Assembly (NCBI GenBank): GCA_021816585.1
Contig: JAKAXL010000001.1
Coordinates: 1 to 64,000, forward strand
DNA from: Pseudomonadota bacterium
Lineage (GTDB): Bacteria; Pseudomonadota; Gammaproteobacteria; Burkholderiales; Burkholderiaceae_C
DNA length: 64,000 nt
Reading direction: 5' to 3'
The notes beneath the pieces were generated by a model. It searched no databases. It was not told the origin of the DNA and saw only the letters and a program-made list of their open reading frames with translations. Made by a program: the position numbers and the translations under genes. Shown one piece after another: positions 1-9,363 of the stretch (its first letter is position 1; each line of letters starts with the position of its first letter).

Positions 1-1
1 C

Positions 2-1156
2 GCGCTGCATCTGGTGGCGCACGCGTTGCTGGGCGAATACCTGCCGTTCCTGCTGCTGCTGACCGCGCTGTACACCATCGGCGGCGGGGTCAGCCTGCGC
101 GGCAACCTGCATGGAAGCGCCGGGCACAACACCGCGTTGCTGGGAGTCGGCGCGTTGCTGGCCGGGGTCATGGGAACCACCGGTGCGGCGATGCTGATGG
201 TGCGCCCGCTGATCCGCGCCAACGACTCGCGCAGGCATCGCTCGCATGTCATGGTGTTCTTCATCTTCCTGGTCGCCAATGCCGGCGGGGCGCTGACTCC
301 GCTCGGGGATCCGCCGCTGTTCCTCGGCTTCCTGCACGGCGTGGGTTTCTTCTGGACCCTGCGCCACATGGCGGCGCCGACCGCGCTGCTGTGCGCGCTG
401 CTGCTCGGCGTGTTCTACATGCTGGACCGCTGGTACTGGCGCGGCGAGGGCGAGCGCAGGCCGGATCCGACCCCCGACTCGCCGCTTCGACTGCGCGGTG
501 CGTGGAACCTGCTGTGGCTGCTCGCGGTCAGCGGCGCGGTGCTGCTCAGCGGCTTGTGGCGGGCGCCCTTCGAGCTGCGCCTGCTCGGGCAGGTGCTGCC
601 GGGACAGGACCTGGTGCGCGATCTGCTGCTGCTGGCCACCATCGGGCTGTCGCTGGCCACGACCCCGCGCGACGTGCACCGCGAGAACCACTTCGAATGG
701 GGTCCGATGGCCGAGGTGGCCAAGCTGTTCCTGGGCATCTTCATCAGCATCATCCCGGTGCTGGCCATGCTGCGCGCGGGCGAGCACGGGGTGCTCGGCC
801 CGCTGGTGCGCCTGACCGCCGACGGCGCCGGGCAGCCGCTGCCGGCGATGTACTTCTGGCTCACCGGCGGTCTGTCCGCGCTGCTCGACAACGCCCCCAC
901 CTACCTGGTGTTCTTCAACGTCGCCGGCGGCGATGCGCAGCGCCTGATGCACGAGGCCACGGTGCTGGCGGCGCTGTCCGGCGGCGCCGTCTACATGGGC
1001 GCGATGACCTACATCGGCAACGCGCCCAACCTGATGGTGCGCGCCATCGCGCAGCGCCGCGGCATCGAGATGCCGGGTTTCTTCGGCTACCTCGGGTGGG
1101 CGCTGCTGGTGCTCGGTCCCTGCCTGCTGCTGCTGCAGGGGGTGTTCTGGCGCTGA
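2..1156 (+). CDS. Sodium:proton antiporter-like membrane protein, 5' end cut by window
   Basis: The reading frame is open to the left edge, so the true start lies outside the window; the first in-window candidate start is a GTG at 14. About 380 residues are visible, almost all in hydrophobic segments separated by short loops. Motifs such as GGALTPLGDPPLFLGF and LSALLDNAPTYLVFF, with paired helices in each half, are typical of the ion-transporter superfamily that holds NhaD, ArsB and UIT9-type antiporters. The expected role is exchange of Na+ or another ion across the inner membrane; the substrate cannot be read from the sequence. The next gene starts 75 bases downstream on the same strand. 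Confidence 0.75.
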   Translation, partial: ALHLVAHALLGEYLPFLLLLTALYTIGGGVSLRGNLHGSAGHNTALLGVGALLAGVMGTTGAAMLMVRPLIRANDSRRHRSHVMVFFIFLVANAGGALTPLGDPPLFLGFLHGVGFFWTLRHMAAPTALLCALLLGVFYMLDRWYWRGEGERRPDPTPDSPLRLRGAWNLLWLLAVSGAVLLSGLWRAPFELRLLGQVLPGQDLVRDLLLLATIGLSLATTPRDVHRENHFEWGPMAEVAKLFLGIFISIIPVLAMLRAGEHGVLGPLVRLTADGAGQPLPAMYFWLTGGLSALLDNAPTYLVFFNVAGGDAQRLMHEATVLAALSGGAVYMGAMTYIGNAPNLMVRAIAQRRGIEMPGFFGYLGWALLVLGPCLLLLQGVFWR

Positions 1157-1231
1157 GCGCAAGGTCGCCCGGGGCGCCCGCCCGGGCAAGCCCGCTTCGA
1201 GCTGCCGGCGCGCCTGTGGTGCAATGAGGCC

Positions 1232-2500
1232 ATGTCGAGTCCCAACCCATCCCCCGATTCCCGGGCTGCCGCGGGCGGCGCGCTGCATGGCCTGCGCGTG
1301 CTCGAGCTGGGCAGCCTGATCGCCGGCCCCTTCGCGACCAGGCTGCTGGCCGAGTTCGGCGCCGACGTGGTGAAGGTCGAGACCCCGGCGCGCGGCGCGG
1401 ACCCGGGCGGCGACCCGCTGCGCAGCTGGCGCCAGTTGCACCACGGTACCTCGCTGTGGTGGGCGGCGCAGGCGCGCAACAAGCGCTGCATCACGCTGGA
1501 CCTGAAGTCTGCCGCCGGCCGCGACATCGCGCTGCGCCTGGTGCGGCGCTGCGACGTCGTGGTGGAGAACATGCGCCCGGGCGTGCTGGAGAAACTCGGC
1601 CTGGGCTGGGAGCCGTTGCACGAGGCCAATCCCTCGCTGGTGATGGTGCGCATCTCGGGCTTCGGGCAGACCGGCCCGCTGCGCTCGCAGCCGGGATTCG
1701 GCGCCGTCGCCGAATCCATGGGGGGCATGCGCTACGTCACCGGCGACCCCGCGCATCCGCCGATGCGCTCGAACCTTTCACTGGGAGACTCGATCGCGGC
1801 GCTGCACGCGGTGATGGGCGCGCTGATGGCGCTGCGCCATCGCGACGCCACCGGCGGGCGCTTCGACGGCGAGCGCGGCGGCGAGGGACAGGTGGTCGAT
1901 GTCGCGCTCACCGAGTCGGTGTTCAACATGATGGAAAGCACGCTGATGGAATACAGCGTCGGCGGCACCGTGCGCGAGCGCTGCGGCAGCTCGATCGCCG
2001 GCATCGTGCCGTCCAACGTGTACCGCAGCGCCGGCGGCGAATGGGTGCAGATCTCCGGCAACGGCGACGCGATCTTCCGCCGCCTGATGCTGGCCATCGG
2101 GCGCGACGACCTCGCGGCGCGTGGCGACCTCGCCGCCAACCCCGGGCGCATCCGCGCCGCCGCCGAGATCGACCAGGCGATCCAGCAGTGGGTGGGGGCG
2201 CACGAGGCGACGCGCGTGGTGCAGGCCATGCGCGAGGCCGACGTGCCGGCCGGTCGCATCTACAGCATCGCCGACATCTGCGCCGACGAGCAGTTCCGCG
2301 CGCGCGGCATGATCGAGCGTCACGCGCTGGAAGACGGGACCCCGGTGGACCTGCCGGGAGTGGTTCCCAGGCTCGGGCGCACGCCCGGCGCCACGCGCTG
2401 GCTGGGCCCCAGGCTCGGCGCGCACAACGAGCAGGTGCTGGCCGAACTGGGCTTCGACGCCAACGCCATCGCGGCGCTGCGCCGCGACGGCGTGATCTGA
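1232..2500 (+). CDS. CaiB/BaiF family (class III) CoA transferase
   Basis: 422 residues, the normal length for a class III CoA transferase, which moves CoA between carboxylic acids. The N-terminal Rossmann half begins GLRVLELGSLIAGPFATRL and continues with an ADVVKVE strand. The catalytic aspartate is present in GQVVDVALTES at about residue 223, just after a short Gly/Glu-rich insertion (DGERGGEG). The C-terminal small domain contains GEWVQISGNGDAIFRRL and DVPAGRIYSIADI. ATG at 1232. It has no operon partner on its right, where purD converges on it 16 bases away. The acid substrate is unknown. Compare the rearranged relative at 20690-22093. Confidence 0.85.
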   Translation: MSSPNPSPDSRAAAGGALHGLRVLELGSLIAGPFATRLLAEFGADVVKVETPARGADPGGDPLRSWRQLHHGTSLWWAAQARNKRCITLDLKSAAGRDIALRLVRRCDVVVENMRPGVLEKLGLGWEPLHEANPSLVMVRISGFGQTGPLRSQPGFGAVAESMGGMRYVTGDPAHPPMRSNLSLGDSIAALHAVMGALMALRHRDATGGRFDGERGGEGQVVDVALTESVFNMMESTLMEYSVGGTVRERCGSSIAGIVPSNVYRSAGGEWVQISGNGDAIFRRLMLAIGRDDLAARGDLAANPGRIRAAAEIDQAIQQWVGAHEATRVVQAMREADVPAGRIYSIADICADEQFRARGMIERHALEDGTPVDLPGVVPRLGRTPGATRWLGPRLGAHNEQVLAELGFDANAIAALRRDGVI

Positions 2501-2516
2501 CGCCTCGCCGGGTTGC

Positions 2517-3797
2517 CTAGCGCTTGAGCGCGCGCCAGCCGATGTCCTGGCGGAACTGCATGCCGTCGTAGCGGATCTGCCGCACGCCGACATAGGCACG
2601 CTGCTGCGCCATGCGCAGCGAGTCCCCCAGCGCGGTGACCGCCAGCACGCGCCCGCCCGAGGTGCGCAGCACCCCGTCCTCGAGCCGGGTGCCGGCGTGG
2701 AACACCTGCAGGTCCTCGGCGGGCTCGGGAATGCCGTCGATCGCGCCGCCCAGGCGCGGCGCCTCCGGGTAGCCCGGCGCGGCCATCACCACCGCCAGCG
2801 CGGTGCGGCGGTCCCATTGCAGTTCCAGCGTGTCGAGTCGCGAATCGATGGCGGCGTCGAGCACCTGCACGAGGTCGCTTTTCAGGCGCATCAGGATCGG
2901 CTGCGTTTCCGGGTCGCCGAGCCGGCAGTTGAATTCCAGCGTGCGCGCGTGTCCCTGGCGGTCGATCATCAGCCCGGCATACAGGAATCCGGTGTAGGGG
3001 TGGCCGTCGGCGGCCATGCCCTGCACGGTCGGCAGGATGATCTCGCGCATCACCCGCGCATGCACCTCGGGGGTGACCACCGGCGCCGGCGAATAGGCTC
3101 CCATGCCCCCGGTGTTGGGCCCCTGGTCGCCGTCGCGCAGGCGCTTGTGGTCCTGGCTGGAGGCCAGCGCCAGCACGTTGCGACCGTCGACCAGCACGAT
3201 GAAGCTGGCTTCCTCGCCTTCGAGGAAGTCCTCGATGACCACGCGCGCGCCCTGGGCTCCATGCTGCACGCCGTAGGCGTTGCGCTCGAGCATGTCGTCG
3301 ACCGCGGCGTGCGCCTGCTCCGGCGTCGACGCCACCACGACGCCCTTGCCGGCGGCCAGCCCGTCGGCCTTCACCACCAGCGCGCAATTGCGCTCGGCGA
3401 TGTAGGCGTGCGCCGGTGCCGGGTCGCTGAAGGTGCGGTGCGCGGCGGTCGGGATCGCATGCCGCTGCATGAACTCCTTGGCGAAGGCCTTCGAGCTTTC
3501 CAGCTGCGCGGCGCCGCGGGTCGGCCCGAAGATGCGCAGCCGGCGCATGCGGAAATGGTCGACGATGCCGGCGGCCAGCGGCGCCTCCGGTCCGACCACC
3601 GTGAAGTGGATGTCCTCGGCGACGCAGAAGTCGGCGAGGCGCTCGATGTCGGTGAGCGGCAGGTTGTGCAGGTGCGGCGAGGTCGCGGTGCCGCCGTTGC
3701 CGGGGGCCACGTACACCTTTTTCACGCGCGGCGACTGCGCCAGCTTCCATGCCAGCGCGTGCTCGCGCCCGCCGGAGCCGATGACCAGGATTTTCAT
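2517..3797 (-). CDS. purD: Phosphoribosylamine--glycine ligase (GAR synthetase)
   Basis: 426 residues, the usual length for PurD, which joins glycine to 5-phosphoribosylamine using ATP in de novo purine synthesis. The N-terminal domain starts MKILVIGSGGREHALAWKL. The ATP-grasp core is seen in LVVKADGLAAGKGVVVA, the GEEASFIVLVDG segment, NTGGMGAYSPAP and EFNCRLGDPETQPILMRL (metal-binding Glu and Asn). All family landmarks are present, so an active enzyme is expected. It lies 28 bases downstream of yebC on the same strand and is probably cotranscribed with it. Confidence 0.97.
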   Translation of the reverse strand: MKILVIGSGGREHALAWKLAQSPRVKKVYVAPGNGGTATSPHLHNLPLTDIERLADFCVAEDIHFTVVGPEAPLAAGIVDHFRMRRLRIFGPTRGAAQLESSKAFAKEFMQRHAIPTAAHRTFSDPAPAHAYIAERNCALVVKADGLAAGKGVVVASTPEQAHAAVDDMLERNAYGVQHGAQGARVVIEDFLEGEEASFIVLVDGRNVLALASSQDHKRLRDGDQGPNTGGMGAYSPAPVVTPEVHARVMREIILPTVQGMAADGHPYTGFLYAGLMIDRQGHARTLEFNCRLGDPETQPILMRLKSDLVQVLDAAIDSRLDTLELQWDRRTALAVVMAAPGYPEAPRLGGAIDGIPEPAEDLQVFHAGTRLEDGVLRTSGGRVLAVTALGDSLRMAQQRAYVGVRQIRYDGMQFRQDIGWRALKR

Positions 3798-3825
3798 GAT
3801 GGGGGAGGGCAGGGCGCGGCGGGAC

Positions 3826-4548
3826 TCAGGGCAGGATGGCGTTGTGGTCGACGCGCTGCACGTCGTCGAGGTCCTCGAGCGCGTCGATCAGCTTTTGCAT
3901 GCGCTCGGCATCGGCGCCGGCGAGTTCGACTTCCACGCTGGGTTTCATGCCGATCTCGGCGAACTCCGGCTTCAGCCCCGCGGCGTCCAGGCTCTTGCCG
4001 ACGGCCTCGAAATCCCCCGGTTCGCTCAGCACCTCGATGGAGCCGTCGTCCAGGGTCTCGACATCCTCGGCGCCGCCTTCCAGCGCGGCTTCCATCACCT
4101 GCTCCTCGGGAGTCCCGGGAGCGAACAGGAACTGCCCGCAATGCCGGAACTGGAAGGCCACCGAACCCTCGGTGCCGAGGTTGCCGCCGAACTTGGACAG
4201 CGCATGGCGCACCTCGGCCACGGTGCGCACGCGGTTGTCGGTCATGCAGTCGATGATCATCGCGGCGCCCGCCGGGCCGTAGCCCTCGTAGCGGATCTCC
4301 TCGTAGTGCGCGCCCTCGAGGTTGCCGGTGCCGCGGTCGATCGCCCGCTTGAGGTTGTCGGCCGGCATGTTGACCTCGCGCGCCTTGTCGACGGCCAGCC
4401 GCAGGCGCGGGTTGGTGTTGGGGTCGCCGCCGCCGAGCTTGGCGGCGACCGTCACCTCGCGGATGATCTTGGTCCAGATCTTGCCGCGCTTCTCGTCCTG
4501 GCGGCCCTTGCGATGCTGGATGTTGGCCCATTTGGAGTGGCCGGCCAT
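3826..4548 (-). CDS. yebC: YebC/PmpR family regulatory or ribosome-rescue protein
   Basis: 240 residues, beginning [18 protein letters not shown], the family signature. [19 protein letters not shown] and [20 protein letters not shown] are the other conserved blocks. Members have been described as DNA-binding transcriptional regulators; some were later shown to help translation of difficult motifs such as proline runs, so the role here should not be fixed by name alone. It is the first gene of a yebC-purD pair and diverges from glnS across a 244-base gap in which I recognise no confident promoter. Confidence 0.95.
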   Translation of the reverse strand: MAGHSKWANIQHRKGRQDEKRGKIWTKIIREVTVAAKLGGGDPNTNPRLRLAVDKAREVNMPADNLKRAIDRGTGNLEGAHYEEIRYEGYGPAGAAMIIDCMTDNRVRTVAEVRHALSKFGGNLGTEGSVAFQFRHCGQFLFAPGTPEEQVMEAALEGGAEDVETLDDGSIEVLSEPGDFEAVGKSLDAAGLKPEFAEIGMKPSVEVELAGADAERMQKLIDALEDLDDVQRVDHNAILP

Positions 4549-4792
4549 AGCTTCGTGCTCCCGGCGCGCACTGGCGCCATCGTTGGTTGTTCTGGGGCCG
4601 GACGCGCGCGTCCGGGCCGCGGCGCATCGCCGTTGCGCGGTGGCGTCGCGGGGTCTGCCATTCTACGGTGCCCGCCGGGCGCCAAGGGGGGCGGGGGGCA
4701 TCGGGCGCGCTGCGCTGGCGCCTTGCCCCGGGCTTGGCGGACAATAAGGGTTTTTCCCGCGAAGCCCGCGCCCGCGCCGCCGAAGCCGATCC

Positions 4793-6565
4793 ATGCCGAC
4801 CCCGGAAACCGCCCCGTCCAAGCCCTCCAATTTCCTGCGCCAGATCATCGAGGCCGATCTCGCCTCGGGAGCCTTGCAGGGCCGGCACTACGCCGGCGTT
4901 CCGGGAGACGCGCGGCAGCTCGCGCAGGCGCCGCTGGACAGCGCGCGCATGCGCACGCGGTTTCCCCCCGAGCCCAACGGCTACCTGCACATCGGGCATG
5001 CCAAGAGCATCTGCCTGAACTTCGGCCTGGCCGCCGACTACGGCGGGGTGTGCCATCTGCGCTTCGACGACACCAATCCCGAGAAAGAAAGCCAGGAGTA
5101 CGTGGAGGCGATACGCGACGCCGTGCACTGGCTGGGCTTCGACTGGGTGCGCGACGGCGTGCGCCACGAGTACTTCGCCAGCGATTACTTCGACGTCATG
5201 TGGCGTGCCGCGTGCGCGCTGATCGAGGCCGGGCTGGCCTACGTCGACGAGCAGGACGCCGAGCAGATGCGGCGCAACCGCGGCACGCTGACGCAGCCCG
5301 GCGTGGACAGCCCGTGGCGCGACCGTCCCCCCGCCGAGAGCCTGCAGCGCTTCGAGCAGATGCGCGCGGGCCAGCACGCCGAGGGCTCGATGGTGCTGCG
5401 CGCGCGCATCGACATGGCCTCGCCGAACCTGAACCTGCGCGACCCGGCGCTCTACCGCATCCGTTTCGCGCACCACCATCGCACCGGCGACCGCTGGTGC
5501 GTCTATCCGATGTACACCTTCGCGCACCCCATCGAGGACGCGCTGGAACGCATCACCCACAGCATCTGCACGCTGGAATTCGAGGACCAGCGACCCTTCT
5601 ACGACTGGCTGCTCGAGCGCCTGGCCGAGCTCGGGCTGCTCGAGCGCCCGCTGCCGCACCAGTACGAGTTCGCGCGCCTGAACCTCAGCAGCGTGCTCAC
5701 CAGCAAGCGCAAGCTGGCGCAGCTGGTCGACGAGGGCCGCGTGGCCGGCTGGGACGACCCTCGGCTGCCGACCATCGCCGGCCTGCGCCGACGCGGCTAC
5801 ACGCCGGGCGCGATCCGGCTGTTCGCCGAGCGCATCGGGGTCAGCAAGTCGGATTCGTGGATCGACTATCCGGTGCTCGAGGGCGCGCTGCGCGACGACC
5901 TCGACCCGCAGGCCGCGCGCGCGATGGCGGTGCTGGACCCGCTGGCGCTGGTGCTCGACAACTGGGACGAGGTGATCGGCGCGGATCGGCTGGAGCCTTG
6001 CCTGGCGCCGGTGCACCCGCACCATCCGGAACGCGGCACCCGCGGGTTCGTGCTGGGCCCGCGGCTGTGGATCGAGCGCGGCGACTTCGAGCTGGATCCG
6101 CCGAAGGGCTACTTCCGCCTGTACCCGGGTGGCCGCGTGCGCCTGAAGTACGGCTACGTCATCGAGTGCACCGGGGCCGAGCGCGATGCCGACGGCGCGG
6201 TGCGCGAGGTGCATGCGCGCATCGTTCCCGACACGAAGAGCGGAACCCCGGGCGCGGCGGCGGTGAAGGTCAAGGGCGTGATCACCTGGGTCGCCGCGGC
6301 CGATGCGCTGGCCGCCGAGGTGCGCCTGTACGAGCGCCTGTTCCTGCAGGACCAGCCCGATGCCGGCGGCGCCGACTTCCTGCAGGCGCTGAACCCGCAC
6401 AGCCTGCGCGTGGTGCAGGCCTGGGTGGAGCCGACGCTGGCGCAGGCGGCGCCCGGGACTTCGTTCCAGTTCGAGCGCCACGGCTATTTCGTCGCCGACG
6501 CGGTGGACCATCGCGCGGGACGGCCGGTGTTCAACCGCAGCACCGGCCTGCGCGACGGGCGCTGA
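4793..6565 (+). CDS. glnS: Glutaminyl-tRNA synthetase
   Basis: 590 residues, class I synthetase charging tRNA-Gln with glutamine. The HIGH box is at residues 66-69 within PPEPNGYLHIGHAKSIC, and the KMSKS-type loop is LTSKRKL around residues 302-308, close to the form used by E. coli GlnS. RFDDTNPEKE and YPMYTFAHPIEDA are further GlnS/GluRS-type motifs; the C-terminal anticodon-binding barrels (from about residue 375) are complete. Presence of GlnS means the cell does not depend wholly on the Glu-tRNA-Gln amidotransferase route. ATG at 4793. The next gene begins 22 bases after the stop. Confidence 0.96.
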   Translation: MPTPETAPSKPSNFLRQIIEADLASGALQGRHYAGVPGDARQLAQAPLDSARMRTRFPPEPNGYLHIGHAKSICLNFGLAADYGGVCHLRFDDTNPEKESQEYVEAIRDAVHWLGFDWVRDGVRHEYFASDYFDVMWRAACALIEAGLAYVDEQDAEQMRRNRGTLTQPGVDSPWRDRPPAESLQRFEQMRAGQHAEGSMVLRARIDMASPNLNLRDPALYRIRFAHHHRTGDRWCVYPMYTFAHPIEDALERITHSICTLEFEDQRPFYDWLLERLAELGLLERPLPHQYEFARLNLSSVLTSKRKLAQLVDEGRVAGWDDPRLPTIAGLRRRGYTPGAIRLFAERIGVSKSDSWIDYPVLEGALRDDLDPQAARAMAVLDPLALVLDNWDEVIGADRLEPCLAPVHPHHPERGTRGFVLGPRLWIERGDFELDPPKGYFRLYPGGRVRLKYGYVIECTGAERDADGAVREVHARIVPDTKSGTPGAAAVKVKGVITWVAAADALAAEVRLYERLFLQDQPDAGGADFLQALNPHSLRVVQAWVEPTLAQAAPGTSFQFERHGYFVADAVDHRAGRPVFNRSTGLRDGR

Positions 6566-6587
6566 GCCGCCGCGCCGGGACCTCGCG

Positions 6588-7403
6588 ATGGCGGCTTTCG
6601 ATCTCGGCCCGGGTTTCGCCGCGGCCCCGCAGGGCGACGGCGATGCCGCCGAAGGGCTGCGCGGCGCGCTGCTGCGGCGCCTGCGCGAGCAGGGCTTCGC
6701 GTTGCTGCAGCCGGAGCCACTCGGCGAGCTGTGCGGATTCGACGCGCGCGACTGCGCGGCCGCCACGCCGCTGTGGGACGATCTGCCGCCCGACCCCTAC
6801 CTGAAGGATGGCGGGCATTACCGCAGGCGGCGCCACGGCAGCTTCGTGCACGAGCTGCAGGGCAGCGGGCAGCAGGCGCGCGGCCTGGTGCAGGTTCCTC
6901 ATCGCGCGCATTACCAGCCGCTGACCTACAACGCGCTGCACGGCGGGCTGGTGCGCTGGCTCGAGCCGCTGGACCCGACGCTGTGCGAACTGGCGTGCTG
7001 GCGCTCGCTGCTGTCGGGGCTGGGCGAGCTGTTCGCGCAGCTCCGACCGCAGCCGCGCTGGTTCGTCGAGGCGCACCAGTTCCGCATCGACACCGCCGGC
7101 GGCATCGGACGCCCGACCCCGGAAGGAGCGCATCGCGACGGCGTGGACTTCGTCGCCGTGCTGCTGGTGCAGCGCCGCGACATCCGCGGCGGCGAGAGCC
7201 GGGTGTTCGAGCTGCAGGGCGCGCGCGGCGTGCGCTTCACGCTGCGCCAGGCGTGGAGCGTGCTGCTGATGGACGACACGCGGGTGATCCACGAGACCAC
7301 GCCGATCCAGCCCGGCTTCGACGCCGCCGCCGGCTGCCGCGACACCCTGGTGCTGACCTGGCGCGCAGACGGCTTCCTGGACCCGCCGCAGGCCGCGCGC
7401 TGA
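6588..7403 (+). CDS. 2-oxoglutarate/Fe(II)-dependent oxygenase of the 2OG-Fe_Oxy_2 type
   Basis: 271 residues. The iron-binding facial triad is visible as His182-Arg-Asp184 in GAHRDGVDFV and His235 in VIHETTPI, with a likely 2-oxoglutarate-binding arginine in GCRDTLVLTWR. Order and spacing fit the small family (PF10014) that includes bacterial free L-amino-acid hydroxylases. The substrate cannot be deduced; hydroxylation of an amino acid or related small molecule is an inference from family members. It follows glnS by 22 bases and may be cotranscribed with it, but a functional link is not shown. A GGCGC/GCGCC inverted repeat follows the stop. Confidence 0.75.
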   Translation: MAAFDLGPGFAAAPQGDGDAAEGLRGALLRRLREQGFALLQPEPLGELCGFDARDCAAATPLWDDLPPDPYLKDGGHYRRRRHGSFVHELQGSGQQARGLVQVPHRAHYQPLTYNALHGGLVRWLEPLDPTLCELACWRSLLSGLGELFAQLRPQPRWFVEAHQFRIDTAGGIGRPTPEGAHRDGVDFVAVLLVQRRDIRGGESRVFELQGARGVRFTLRQAWSVLLMDDTRVIHETTPIQPGFDAAAGCRDTLVLTWRADGFLDPPQAAR

Positions 7404-7609
7404 CGGCGCCCGAAGCGCCGAGCGCGCTTGCGCCGCTCGCGATGTCCCCGCCACACAAGGCAGGAAGCGGCGCAGGGCCGTGGCGGGCGCTCGGCAGCGC
7501 GGGGCGGGGTCATGTCAAGGTGGCGTCAGGCGCCAGCGCTTATCCTTGACGGATCGTGCCCCCCCGGGCCGGGCCGCGCCCGGCGCGGGCAGCATCCAGG
7601 AGACCCGAC

Positions 7610-8647
7610 ATGGCCGTCAGCACCCCCGCAAGCCGCATTCCCGCCACCCTGATCGCCGGAGACGGCATCGGCCCCGAGATCATGGACGCCACGCTGCGCG
7701 TGCTGGACGCGCTGGGCGCGCCCTTCGTGTGGGATGCGCAGATCGCCGGGCTGGGCGGGGTGAAGGCCGCCGGCGACCCGCTGCCCGAGGCCACGCTGGA
7801 CAGCATCCGGCGCACCCGGCTGGCGCTGAAGGGGCCGCTGGAGACGCCCTCCGGCGGCGGTTACCGCTCGTCCAACGTGCGCCTGCGCGAGGCCTTCAAG
7901 CTGTATGCGAACATGCGTCCGGCCAAGACCATGATCCCGGGCGGGCGCTTCGACAACATCGACCTGCTGGTGTTCCGCGAGAACGTCGAAGGCCTGTACA
8001 TGGGCTACGAGCACTACATCCCGATCGAGGACGACCCGCACGCGGTGGCCATCGCCACCGGGGTCAACACCCGCCAGGGATCGCGCCACATCCTCGACTA
8101 CGCCTTCCGCACCGCGATCGCGCTGGGGCGCAAGAAGATGACCGTGGTGCACAAGGCCAACATCATGAAGGCGCTGACCGGGATCTTCCTGGAGACCGCC
8201 TACCAGATGCACCAGGAGAAGTACGCCGACCGCATCGCGCTGGACGACGTGATCGTCGACGCCTGCTGCATGAAGCTGGTGACCAACCCGTGGCAGTTCG
8301 ACGCGCTGGTCACCACCAACCTGTTCGGCGACATCCTGTCGGACCTCACCGCCGGGCTGGTCGGCGGCCTGGGCATGGCGCCGGGGGCCAACATCGGCCA
8401 GGACGCGGCGATCTTCGAGGCGGTGCACGGCTCGGCGCCCGACATCGCCGGGCGCGGCATCGCCAACCCGACCGCGCTGATGCTGGCCGCCGCGCTGATG
8501 CTCGACCATGTGGCCGAGCACGACAAGGCGCAGCGCCTGCGCACGGCGATCAGCGATACGCTGAACAAGGACCAGGTGCGCACCGGCGACCTCGGCGGCA
8601 AGGCCGGCACCGAGGCCTTCACGAAGGCGGTGATCGCCAGGCTGTGA
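7610..8647 (+). CDS. icd: Isocitrate dehydrogenase, NAD-type (isopropylmalate dehydrogenase fold)
   Basis: 345 residues from the ATG at 7610, chosen because CAGGAGAC sits just upstream; the open frame continues upstream to 7556 without a better site. The protein starts IPATLIAGDGIGPEIMDATL and carries the substrate/Mg motif around DNIDLLVFRENVEGLYMGY, the KANIMKALTG loop, DACCMKLVTNPWQFDALVT with metal-binding aspartates, and the cofactor loop HGSAPDIAGRGIANPTA. This short form resembles NAD-dependent bacterial and mitochondrial isocitrate dehydrogenases, converting isocitrate to 2-oxoglutarate in the TCA cycle. A homoisocitrate or tartrate dehydrogenase is possible but less likely. Confidence 0.88.
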   Translation: MAVSTPASRIPATLIAGDGIGPEIMDATLRVLDALGAPFVWDAQIAGLGGVKAAGDPLPEATLDSIRRTRLALKGPLETPSGGGYRSSNVRLREAFKLYANMRPAKTMIPGGRFDNIDLLVFRENVEGLYMGYEHYIPIEDDPHAVAIATGVNTRQGSRHILDYAFRTAIALGRKKMTVVHKANIMKALTGIFLETAYQMHQEKYADRIALDDVIVDACCMKLVTNPWQFDALVTTNLFGDILSDLTAGLVGGLGMAPGANIGQDAAIFEAVHGSAPDIAGRGIANPTALMLAAALMLDHVAEHDKAQRLRTAISDTLNKDQVRTGDLGGKAGTEAFTKAVIARL

Positions 8648-8683
8648 TGCGCCCGCGGCGGCCTGCCGGAGCCTGCCGCGCGC

Positions 8684-9157
8684 TCAGTCCTGCCCGCGGC
8701 CGACCTTGTTGAGGTAGAAGACGGCGAATTCGTCCTCGTAGTGCAGCGACGGCACCGGGCCGCTGCCGAGGTAGTCGGGGTTCTCGCAGCCTCCGCGCTC
8801 GTCGCACGACGCGTACCCGGGAAGCTCGATGCGGCCGCCGCCTTGCAGGCTCTCGTAGGCGTACAGCGTATTGAAGACCTCGCCGCTGGCCTTGTCGATG
8901 ATGTCGACGTGCACCTCGCCGATGTTCGGCGGGGGCGCGCCCGCGTCGCCCGCGCCGTGGCTGCCGCAGCGGACCGCGAAACTCTGTTCGCGCGTCTCCA
9001 GGGTCGAGCACCTCGCGCCGACCGGCTCCGCGAACCGATAGTGCTGCGCGACCTCGGGCGCCATCTCGACGTCGTAGACGATCGAGCCGTGCGCGAGCGC
9101 GCAAAGACCCGGCCCCAGGGCCGATGCGAGCAGCCGCGGCCATCCGATCCTTCTCAT
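8684..9157 (-). CDS. Exported protein of unknown function with four cysteines
   Basis: 157 residues from the ATG at 9157, preferred over an upstream extension to 9295 because a GGAGAA ribosome site precedes it and a signal peptide then falls at the N-terminus (MRRIGWPRLLASALGPGLC..AHG). The mature part has four cysteines, in ARCSTLE, VRCGSHG and ASCDERGGCENP, which could form two periplasmic disulfides; the DERGGCENPDYLGSG segment is acidic. I recognise no family. It converges on icd and diverges from purU across a gap holding a 17-bp palindrome. Confidence 0.7.
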   Translation of the reverse strand: MRRIGWPRLLASALGPGLCALAHGSIVYDVEMAPEVAQHYRFAEPVGARCSTLETREQSFAVRCGSHGAGDAGAPPPNIGEVHVDIIDKASGEVFNTLYAYESLQGGGRIELPGYASCDERGGCENPDYLGSGPVPSLHYEDEFAVFYLNKVGRGQD

Positions 9158-9234
9158 GGCGTTCTCCAGTGCGAAGCTTCGTTCGATGCGTGATCGGCGG
9201 ACTATAGGAGCGTGGCGCGGAGCTCGGCGATGCC

Positions 9235-9251
9235 TGCGGAAATTTTCCGCA
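9235..9251. promoter_or_regulatory. 17-bp palindrome in the purU divergent gap
   Basis: TGCGGAAA-T-TTTCCGCA has perfect 8-base arms around one base, in the 206-base gap between the exported protein (minus) and purU (plus). Length, symmetry and position suit an operator. It does not match the E. coli PurR or LexA consensus, and I cannot name the regulator. Confidence 0.4.
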
Positions 9252-9363
9252 CGATCTCCAAGCCATTGAAAGATTGGGGTAATTTCGGCGCGCACCGCAG
9301 TCCGCGCGGCGGCTCTCGCGCCCTTCCTAGAATGGGGGTTTCACGGCCCGTCCCACGCTTTCC

